From the NCBI GenBank assembly GCA_003511885.1, contig DOIX01000181.1:1-22247 (forward strand): a DNA stretch of 22,247 bases. The letters are read 5' to 3'. The translations under genes were made by a program, and so were the position numbers. The notes under the pieces were generated by a model, which was given only the letters and a program-made list of their open reading frames with translations, had not been told where the DNA came from and did no database searches. The stretch's first letter is position 1. Every line of letters begins with the position of its first letter. This document shows positions 6,817-13,310 of this stretch, piece by piece. Origin of the DNA: Cyanobacteria bacterium UBA11153 (lineage in GTDB: Bacteria > Cyanobacteriota > Cyanobacteriia > Cyanobacteriales > Coleofasciculaceae).

Positions 6817-9800
6817 TTTTCCGCCCACTCCTTACCTAATACTTTCAACAATGCCTTCAATCCCAAAATAAATGGTGGCTCAACCCGGATATTATCTGAT
6901 TTTCCTTTAATCTTTAACAAAACATTGGTCAATTCCCTGTTGGTATCTCTCCATAATTTATCATTATGGTTAGAACCTCGATCTACTACTTTACTGACTT
7001 TGTAGCTTTCCATAGGCTGGATTCCTTCAATTTCTAATTCTTTTAATGCTACATTGAAATCGCGGAGGAAGTTCTGTAACTGCACTAATTGAGGAACTTT
7101 AAAGTCTTCCACTTCATCCTGAAACTCTAATCTGGATGAATAGCTAATTGTTATACCATTTACTTCACAATCTTCTCCAGCAATTGGCAAATCTTTAACC
7201 TTTCTCGTTAGCCCTTCCAGCTTGCTCTCATTTAAGACTAATCCACAGGCGACTTCATGCTTGGGATTATTGGTCAATCTGGTAACTTCTTCAGTATCTT
7301 CAAAGCCGGAACCTTTACTTAACATTCTACTCAGCAACAAATTAACTTCTGAATGTCGCTCGAATCTACCTCCTTCTGCTAGCCAGTTTAACAATTGAGA
7401 ACCATTGCCCCCAATGTAAACTGGAGTAATTTCCTTGCGGCTATACTTTCCTTCTTCATACAGAACTTTCAGAAGTATCCCGATATAATAGTACAATCCT
7501 GCCATGCCAATTGCTATCAGTCTTATTAAGCCTTGAAATTCTGGATTTTCTTCCATTAAGTTTCTTTCATTTCTTAGCCAGTAGTCTCCGTTGCTGCGAA
7601 GCCAGTTGTTTAGATGGAGATCGAATAAACCATCTTTTGATCCGCTAAATTCAGAACCTTTTTCCCTAAATAAAATTTTGCTCATAAACTTCAAATTCAG
7701 TCCTAAAAATTGCGAAAATAGATCTCTACCTGCCAACTGAACTGAACATTGATGAACCAGCCGATTTTCTTCCCAGATAGAAATATCTGAAGTCCCGCCT
7801 CCCACATCAATACAAGTAGTATTAACTAAATCGTGTCCCTCACAATCCGCAAAATATTGGGCAATGGCTAAACTTTCAGTGCGGAATTTGTCTAAATCAT
7901 CAATCTCTGGGCAAATGTGATTAATTCCCGTACTAGCTTGTAATTCCTGAGTTAAATTCTGCCACGTTCTGCTATACTTGTTCTTATCGCTGCGAGAAAA
8001 GGCAGATGGAAATGATAAACTCCACTGAATTTCTGCTACGCTATTTTTAGCCGCTATAGCTGAGATATGCAGGGCTAAGTGTTTGAGAAATAGCTGATTT
8101 AAACTGAAATTTTTCCACTTTAGATCCGTTTCAATCCATGGAGGTCTAGTCCCAAATCTTTGGTAAGATGGCATGTAAATTCTTCCATCAAATATAGGAC
8201 GTTCTTTGCCTTGACTAACTGATGTTTTTCCCCTAGTTGTCAGTACGCTGGATAGAGGTAAAGGTTGATCCACCGGGATAAAGTTTTCGGGGATAAAGTA
8301 TTCAAATAAAACAGTTATCCGCGTATCTCTGGGAATTTCTGTCACCTTGAGATGGAGATTTTCTAGTTGTAAAGGTTCGACGATGCCATTTCTATTTACA
8401 TATATATTAGTGAAGGAAGTACCAAAATCTACTCCGACTATCCAACTAGTAGACTGCGGGATTTCTTCTGAAGTTTTCAGTAAAATCAAACCAATCAGAT
8501 TTCTGTTACTATCCTGACAGTTAATAGCTGAGGGAAATTCTTCTAAATGAGCGATTTGATAGCAGCCTCTCCCATCTTTGAAGATATGGGGTTCCTTGGC
8601 GGTGGGAAAACTAACTTGGAATGTTTCCTCACCATACTCAGCATCGTAGTAAAATGCGTAATAGGATTTCCAGCCTTTTGCCTGAAAATTAGGCCATATT
8701 TCTAATACGGGCACTTCTTTTAAGGTGTTTTCTTCTTTAATAGGGTAATCTTTAAATAAGCGATAGTTTTCTGGAGGTTTGCCATCTTTTACTCCTGCTA
8801 AGGGCAAGTCCAAACTTACTCGGACTTGGGAACCTTCATTACTATTAATGGGTTGAAATTGAATGCGGCGAATTAAGTCCTCTGGAGTGAAATAATCTAG
8901 TAGGATAGGATTGAGGGGAATTAGGGGCGTAATCCGTTCCCCATTGAATGCTAAACGTTGAATTTCCTTTGGTAAAAATGCTCCTGGTAAAGCATCCTCT
9001 TGATCGATAAATACAAATTCTGGCAGAAATAAATCTTTCGATTCAATCCACCGTACATCAGGCAACCTCCGCAATTCCTCTATTTTTAAGGAAGCTAAAG
9101 TTTTTCCCCCATGAACCCAAATATTTTGGGGAGGAATATGCCAAGCCGCAGCAATCTCTGGGTCTATAATTAGTAAGTCTGGTACTTCCCCTTTACTAGG
9201 ACTGGGAATTAAACGGACATTAGAAGGTTTAGGTTGAGATTTTACCGGATTATTGAGGGCTTTAAGTACTCCTCGGTTAATCGGAACATCAAAAAATTGG
9301 GAATTGTCACTGAGAGTTAAAGGCTGATCTGGAGCTGTGCCTAATTTAGCACGAAAGTTATCGACTAATGCGCCAATTGCATTGACGGCGTGACGTTTAC
9401 CATTATGCTTAGTTAACTCAGCCCGCAGATTTTCTAACCAGCGCCAAAGTAAGGCTTTCTCACTAATATTAATAAAATTAAGCGGAGAGTGCAATCTCCC
9501 CTCTCTCCACCAAGGTAATCCCTGCCATTCTCCCTCCTCAGATGGACAAATAATCGTGCTAGGCGAACTCATCCCCACAGGCTTGCCATTCCATAAAAAT
9601 ATATAGATATCTTGCCAAGGATGTTGCCCCTGTTCTTGATATAATGTATTAACTGGATCGGGTAAAAGTTGATATAAAGCACGGGCAAATTCATCTCGAT
9701 CTTTTAAGAAACCAAGTGCTACCAACTTCGCACTTATGGGAAATCCTCTTACCTCAGCTAAGGCAATTGCAGCTAACATTCCCTCCCACTCTTCAATAGT

Positions 9801-10058
9801 TTGCAAACGAATGGGATGCTGAAGATTGTGGAGTGCCATTTCTATCGACAGGGGACGCGCCCACATCGTCGGTACGGAACTGACACTTTTAACTTCCCCC
9901 GGCGCTTTATAATCTAAACTGGACGCTACATTTGCAAAAGCTTTTGTGGTTTGAAAATCCCATTTTCCCGCCGCATCAGCAGCTTTGACATCGCAATCTG
10001 GTTTTAATTGAGGTAGCAATAAAGCTACCTGATTCTGATTGGGCTGTGGGTTTGGCAT
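6804..10058 (-). CDS. Actin/Hsp70-fold (ASKHA) ATPase with a large unrecognised N-terminal half
   Basis: A 1084-residue protein. The C-terminal half carries the three nucleotide-binding motifs of the actin/Hsp70/sugar-kinase fold in order: phosphate-1 VDFGTSFTN (Asp544), phosphate-2 IDVGGGTSDISIW (Asp751) and the adenosine motif YIGGNGSQLL (Gly883-Gly884). The first roughly 540 residues match no family I can name; they contain VPTMWARPL, AIALAEVRGFP, PWQDIYIFLW and CPSEEGEW. It lacks a DnaK-style substrate-binding domain, so it is not an ordinary chaperone. There is no signal peptide or membrane helix. The ATG at 10058 has no visible Shine-Dalgarno sequence; the upstream gap is filled by palindromic repeats. 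It sits between the tubulin-like gene and the coiled-coil genes, suggesting a polymerising or switching ATPase of the same module. Function is unknown. Confidence 0.85.
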   Translation of the reverse strand: MPNPQPNQNQVALLLPQLKPDCDVKAADAAGKWDFQTTKAFANVASSLDYKAPGEVKSVSSVPTMWARPLSIEMALHNLQHPIRLQTIEEWEGMLAAIALAEVRGFPISAKLVALGFLKDRDEFARALYQLLPDPVNTLYQEQGQHPWQDIYIFLWNGKPVGMSSPSTIICPSEEGEWQGLPWWREGRLHSPLNFINISEKALLWRWLENLRAELTKHNGKRHAVNAIGALVDNFRAKLGTAPDQPLTLSDNSQFFDVPINRGVLKALNNPVKSQPKPSNVRLIPSPSKGEVPDLLIIDPEIAAAWHIPPQNIWVHGGKTLASLKIEELRRLPDVRWIESKDLFLPEFVFIDQEDALPGAFLPKEIQRLAFNGERITPLIPLNPILLDYFTPEDLIRRIQFQPINSNEGSQVRVSLDLPLAGVKDGKPPENYRLFKDYPIKEENTLKEVPVLEIWPNFQAKGWKSYYAFYYDAEYGEETFQVSFPTAKEPHIFKDGRGCYQIAHLEEFPSAINCQDSNRNLIGLILLKTSEEIPQSTSWIVGVDFGTSFTNIYVNRNGIVEPLQLENLHLKVTEIPRDTRITVLFEYFIPENFIPVDQPLPLSSVLTTRGKTSVSQGKERPIFDGRIYMPSYQRFGTRPPWIETDLKWKNFSLNQLFLKHLALHISAIAAKNSVAEIQWSLSFPSAFSRSDKNKYSRTWQNLTQELQASTGINHICPEIDDLDKFRTESLAIAQYFADCEGHDLVNTTCIDVGGGTSDISIWEENRLVHQCSVQLAGRDLFSQFLGLNLKFMSKILFREKGSEFSGSKDGLFDLHLNNWLRSNGDYWLRNERNLMEENPEFQGLIRLIAIGMAGLYYYIGILLKVLYEEGKYSRKEITPVYIGGNGSQLLNWLAEGGRFERHSEVNLLLSRMLSKGSGFEDTEEVTRLTNNPKHEVACGLVLNESKLEGLTRKVKDLPIAGEDCEVNGITISYSSRLEFQDEVEDFKVPQLVQLQNFLRDFNVALKELEIEGIQPMESYKVSKVVDRGSNHNDKLWRDTNRELTNVLLKIKGKSDNIRVEPPFILGLKALLKVLGKEWAEKWRK

Positions 10059-10114
10059 TTTAGGGGAGTAAGGAGTAGTGAGTGGGGGAGTTTTGAGTGA
10101 AAGTCTATCTGTAG

Positions 10115-10141
10115 GGTGCGTTATGCGCCAGCTAACGCACC
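10115..10141. repeat. Small palindromic repeat GGTGCGTTA/TAACGCACC
   Basis: GGTGCGTTA (10115-10123) and TAACGCACC (10133-10141) are perfect 9-bp inverted arms around a 9-nt spacer. This is a familiar dispersed cyanobacterial repeat. A shorter relative (GGTGC...GCACC) occurs at 19781-19801 in the divergent spacer. Confidence 0.75.
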
Positions 10142-10179
10142 ACTCACACTATTATAATATGTCCGGTGATATCGCTGTT

Positions 10180-10246
10180 GTTTGTAGTAAGCACTTCAGT
10201 GCCCCAAAAGTCAGAAGAAATAAGCACTGAAGTGCTTACTACGAAC
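10180..10246. repeat. MITE-like inverted repeat with 23-bp arms
   Basis: The arm at 10180-10202 (starting GTTTGTAGTAAGCACTTCAG) is the reverse complement of 10224-10246 with one mismatch, around a 21-nt loop. This GTAGTAAGCACTTCAGTGC palindrome is common in cyanobacterial intergenic DNA and resembles a non-autonomous element or RNA hairpin. It lies inside the operon, between the tubulin-like and actin-like genes, and could attenuate or process the message. Confidence 0.85.
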
Positions 10247-10250
10247 CTGT

Positions 10251-11762
10251 TTATCTCAACCGAGAGAGAATATAAAGAGACTTAGCTAATCCTACCGTAC
10301 CTTGATTCGGTGGCGCGACAATTTGAGGATCGAGCTGTTCCCGTAATTGTTGTACAGTATCCTTAGCTTGCCTGGTCTTATCTCGGCTATCCCCAAATAC
10401 TAAATTTGGTAAATCTTCCCCCTTCAGCGCGGCGACAATATTCATCCTGAATAATTCAATTCTATCACTTTCACAGCTATGGAGTTCGGACAGCCAGCGT
10501 AAATAATCTTTACACCAGTTACTCACTACTCCAATCGCTTCTTGTTCTTTGGCTTCATTAAAATCTGGTAATTCCTCCCCTTTCCTGGTTAAAAGACTTC
10601 CCAACATCCCTTGGCTAGGGCGGAAGAATTTGCTAAACCAAGGCGCACCCTTTTGAAAACTATCCACCCCGATTTTCTTGGCTACTGCTAATTCGGGAGC
10701 AATATTTGCTAGCCAAGCAAAGGCAAATCTCGTCCCATTAACTAGGGCTGGTTTGACAATAGTTGATTCTGGTAAATCCTGCCAAGTCAGCCTGCCGATA
10801 TCCCCCCGACTAATTAATACCACAGTTCCCGGTTCCGAGGGACTATGCAGCAAAAATTGTCGCGCTGCTAACCCCGCATAAAGTTCGATAAAATGCGGTT
10901 CATTCCGCTGAGTATTTTTCCCGATACTAAACTTAACTTGGGATAAGTTTTGATTCCCCAATAAATAAACCGTATTAAAGGTTTGTTGGGCTTGAGTCAC
11001 ATAATAGCGGAGGGCGGCTTCCGTATTTAGTAAAAACTGTTCGGCACGGGCATATACGCCATCTGGATCTTCCCCAGGTGGCGGAGAAAAGCCAAAATAA
11101 GGCAAAACAAACAAGCAACCAATTTTAACGCGATCGCGGACGTTCAAATTGCGTAACTTATTAGCAATTAACCGCCCCAATGTCGGCAATCCAGAAGCAC
11201 CTGTCCCACCAAAAATTGAGCCACAGAGGAAAATTTTCGGAGACTTACCACCACCCACATCCGCTTGAATTAACTTCAACATTGTCCCCCAAGGTTCTTC
11301 CTCCAAATCATCCAAATCCACCTGACTCATAATCGCTGAACCAATGGCTGGTCTACCGCGAAACCCTACATCTAATGTTACCTCACGCTCGTCCTTAGTA
11401 TAAAGAACATCAAATAAATATCCCAAAGCCTCATAATTTTGGCTGAGGCTATTATAATTAAAAAATGAGCCGAGATTTTTCTGAGTGCTGCGATTATCGA
11501 AGGGAGACCACAAATCCAGAGACTCAATCGGCGTTTTCAACCACGGACATTGCCGTTTATCTCCCCCAACCAGTAACTGATAGCATTGTTTATAAATACC
11601 CAGACTATTTCTAGCCCTTTCCAGATTACCATTAGTTTCATCTGCATCAACAAATAAAACCCGAATAGGTTCCTGAGTTAACAAGCCCACCGCCGCTAGT
11701 TGTATCACTGCCTCAATACACTTCGCGCCCGTACCACCAATTCCGATAATATAGAGTGACAT
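10251..11762 (-). CDS. Tubulin/FtsZ-like GTPase (Tubulin_2 family)
   Basis: A 503-residue protein of the bacterial tubulin-like family. The N-terminus MSLYIIGIGGTGAKC gives the Rossmann nucleotide loop (Gly7-Gly12), strand 2 gives VLFVDADETNGN, and the tubulin signature appears as FGGTGASG (Gly185-Gly191) in place of the GGGTGTG of FtsZ. It is much longer than FtsZ in its C-terminal part, and it is not FtsZ, TubZ or true tubulin. No membrane helix is seen. The ATG at 11762 directly follows the stop codon of a membrane-protein gene remnant (TAGGTGAATG), so it was probably once translationally coupled to that gene. It likely binds GTP and may polymerise. The adjacent ASKHA ATPase implies a two-nucleotide cytoskeletal system; the biological role is unknown. 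Confidence 0.86.
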   Translation of the reverse strand: MSLYIIGIGGTGAKCIEAVIQLAAVGLLTQEPIRVLFVDADETNGNLERARNSLGIYKQCYQLLVGGDKRQCPWLKTPIESLDLWSPFDNRSTQKNLGSFFNYNSLSQNYEALGYLFDVLYTKDEREVTLDVGFRGRPAIGSAIMSQVDLDDLEEEPWGTMLKLIQADVGGGKSPKIFLCGSIFGGTGASGLPTLGRLIANKLRNLNVRDRVKIGCLFVLPYFGFSPPPGEDPDGVYARAEQFLLNTEAALRYYVTQAQQTFNTVYLLGNQNLSQVKFSIGKNTQRNEPHFIELYAGLAARQFLLHSPSEPGTVVLISRGDIGRLTWQDLPESTIVKPALVNGTRFAFAWLANIAPELAVAKKIGVDSFQKGAPWFSKFFRPSQGMLGSLLTRKGEELPDFNEAKEQEAIGVVSNWCKDYLRWLSELHSCESDRIELFRMNIVAALKGEDLPNLVFGDSRDKTRQAKDTVQQLREQLDPQIVAPPNQGTVGLAKSLYILSRLR

Positions 11763-11766
11763 TCAC

Positions 11767-11817
11767 CTAAAATCCGATTAAACAACGTTTGCCAAATGCA
11801 CCTAGAGGATATCTATT
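11767..11817 (-). pseudogene. C-terminal remnant of a paralogue of the four-helix membrane protein
   Basis: On the minus strand the 16 codons before the TAG at 11767-11769 read NRYPLGAFGKRCLIGF. The end of the intact membrane protein at 19096-19572 reads MYIPPGSFTIRRVIGF, and the bases TTTTAGGTGAAT across the stop are identical in both. Two codons further upstream the frame is closed by a stop and no further similarity is seen. The rest of the gene has been lost, apparently where the nuclease-bearing DNA (about 11818-13310) joined. Confidence 0.6.
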
Positions 11818-11878
11818 AATTTACAAATTTTACCTCAAAGATTTATCCGCTACCTTAGTTTATAGTGAGGATTATATC

Positions 11879-12034
11879 ATGGGATTGCTAGATCATTTTC
11901 ATCCACCTTTAAGTAGTCGCCGTCACTGGCACGCTTTTCACAACGCTTGGGCTACCTATATCGCTTCAGATTTGAACCGCAAACTACCAGAAGGGTACTT
12001 TGCGGAACCAAACGTAATACATCCGGACTTGTGA
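11879..12034 (+). pseudogene. 5' fragment of a truncated conserved protein gene
   Basis: A 51-codon fragment starting at the ATG at 11879, with GAGG 8-9 nt upstream, encoding MGLLDHFHPPL, then RRHWHAFHNAWATYIASDLN and LPEGYFAEPNV, before a stop. I recognise this as the N-terminus of a conserved family found in cyanobacteria and planctomycetes, where full-length members run to well over 200 residues and continue past EPNV. I cannot name the family with confidence. The fragment stops just after EPNV, and no continuation in other frames is evident before the next gene. The longer open frame starting at 11789 runs through the membrane-protein remnant and is not the true start. Confidence 0.6.
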
Positions 12035-12110
12035 GGAACAGTGGATTAAGATTGAGAGTGTACGATAATTGATATATTGATAATTATATCAATCTGGATT
12101 TGGCAAGTTA

Positions 12111-13253
12111 GTGAAAACAGACAGCATCTTTTACAATCTATTTAGAGCCTGCCCTAGCATCTTCTTTGAACTGATTAATTGTGCGCCATCTGAAGCCAAT
12201 TCCTATCAGTTTACATCCCGTGAAATCAAACAAACATCCTTCCGCCTAGATGGTTTATTTTTACCCACCACTGACGATTCAGACAAACCATTCTATGCAG
12301 TTGAGGTTCAGTTTCAGCCGGATGAAAATTTATATTACCGTCTATTTGGGGAACTGTTCCTTTTTTTGCGACAATATCAACCTCGCCATCCTTGGCGAGT
12401 TGTGGTTATCTATCCCACTCGCAGTATGGAAAGAGAACAAACTTTCCAGTTTGGCGAAATCCTCAGCCTAGATAGAGTACAGCGCATTTACTTGGATGAG
12501 TTACCAGCCGCAGCCGCTAACTCTCTTGGCGTTGGAGTTGTTAAACTAGTGATTGAGTCAGAAAAAACAGCACCCCAAATGGCAAAACGTTTAATCGCAC
12601 AAGCCAAGGAAGAGTTAACTGATGAAACTACGAAACGGGATCTAATTGATTTAATTGAAACCATCGTTATTTACAAATTACCGCAAAAAAGCCGTCAGGA
12701 GATTGAAGCCATGTTAGGTTTAGCTGAAATCAAACAAACAAAGGTTTATCAGGAAGCTAAGGAAGAAGGATTAGCAGAAGGATTAGCAGAAGGGTTAGCA
12801 GAAGGTGAACAAAAAGGTGAAAGGAAAAGTAAGTTACAAGCCATACCGCGACTGATTGAGTTGGGTTTGGGAGAGGAGACAATCGCAGAAGCTTTAGATT
12901 TATCCTTGACAGTTGTTCAACAAGCTGCAAATTTATTTTATCAGCAGAATGTTACCGCTTTTAGGGAATTATTAAATAATCAGTCATCCCTATTTACTCC
13001 CCAAGATTTAGCTGAATTAGCCCAGTTAATTGCACCATTACCCGATAATATAAAAAATCTCTCGAATGCGATCGCGCTTTGGTGCAAGGAAGCAGGACAT
13101 TCAGGACAGATTAAGGCTTTGAAGCAGATTCGTCAAAGGCTGGCTATTGGTACGGTGGAGAGGTTATTGAAGGGCGATAATACTGATGTGGTTGATAGTG
13201 AGGATGATCTGGTTAATAAACAGATGTTGCTCGCAGCTATTCAGGGAGAGTAA
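12111..13253 (+). CDS. DUF2887 / Rpn-type PD-(D/E)XK nuclease family protein
   Basis: A 380-residue protein with the DUF2887 start MKTDSIFYNLFRACPSIFFE and nuclease-like residues Asp47 (FRLDGLFLP) and Glu65-Val66-Gln67 (AVEVQFQ), arranged as in the E-x-Q version of the PD-(D/E)XK core. These proteins are often annotated as Rpn recombination-promoting nucleases or putative transposases. After the nuclease domain come IEAMLGLAEIKQTKVYQEA, an EGLAEG repeat, a helix-turn-helix-like LGLGEETIAEALDLSLTVV segment, and an Asp/Glu-rich tail. The start is a GTG with only a weak ribosome site. It runs opposite to the genes on both sides and interrupts the minus-strand module, so it probably arrived later. 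A remnant of a close paralogue lies at 2663-2935. Confidence 0.85.
   Translation: MKTDSIFYNLFRACPSIFFELINCAPSEANSYQFTSREIKQTSFRLDGLFLPTTDDSDKPFYAVEVQFQPDENLYYRLFGELFLFLRQYQPRHPWRVVVIYPTRSMEREQTFQFGEILSLDRVQRIYLDELPAAAANSLGVGVVKLVIESEKTAPQMAKRLIAQAKEELTDETTKRDLIDLIETIVIYKLPQKSRQEIEAMLGLAEIKQTKVYQEAKEEGLAEGLAEGLAEGEQKGERKSKLQAIPRLIELGLGEETIAEALDLSLTVVQQAANLFYQQNVTAFRELLNNQSSLFTPQDLAELAQLIAPLPDNIKNLSNAIALWCKEAGHSGQIKALKQIRQRLAIGTVERLLKGDNTDVVDSEDDLVNKQMLLAAIQGE
12765..12806 (+). repeat. 12-bp tandem repeat encoding EGLA units
   Basis: The unit GAAGGATTAGCA is repeated about 3.5 times in frame (one base change in the third unit), giving EGLAEGLAEGLAEG. Such repeats in this family vary in copy number by slippage. 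The corresponding region is absent from the remnant at 2663-2935. Confidence 0.85.
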
Positions 13254-13278
13254 TAGTGATTCAGTAATTTTACCAGAA

Positions 13279-13302
13279 CCCCTCTCCTTTTTAGGCGAGG
13301 GG
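13279..13302. terminator. Hairpin between convergent genes
   Basis: CCCCTC (13279-13284) pairs with GAGGGG (13297-13302), extended by CC/GG after one mismatch, around a T-rich loop. It lies between the nuclease stop (13253, plus) and the WD40 gene stop (13311, minus), as expected for a shared terminator. No strong T-run follows. Confidence 0.5.
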
Positions 13303-13310
13303 CTGGTGAC

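Noticed and set aside
4110..10058. A 17-bp exact match GCTGTGGGTTTGGCATT at about 4108-4124 and 10043-10059
   Set aside because: Both copies encode MPNPQ, one inside a coiled-coil gene and one at the ASKHA start. There is no extended similarity on either side, so I treat it as chance or a minor relic.
6804..10058. Annotation as a DnaK/Hsp70 chaperone
   Set aside because: Only the nucleotide-binding fold motifs are present; there is no substrate-binding domain, no EEVD-like end, and the 540-residue N-terminus is foreign to DnaK.
10251..11762. Annotation as FtsZ or as a plasmid/phage TubZ partition system
   Set aside because: The sequence differs in signature and length, no TubR-like DNA-binding partner or centromere-like iterons are present, and the neighbours are chromosomal.
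11789..11878. Longer start for the plus-strand fragment
   Set aside because: The extension lies partly over the antisense membrane-protein remnant and lacks family similarity; the ATG at 11879 has a GAGG site and begins at the conserved LLDHFHPPL.
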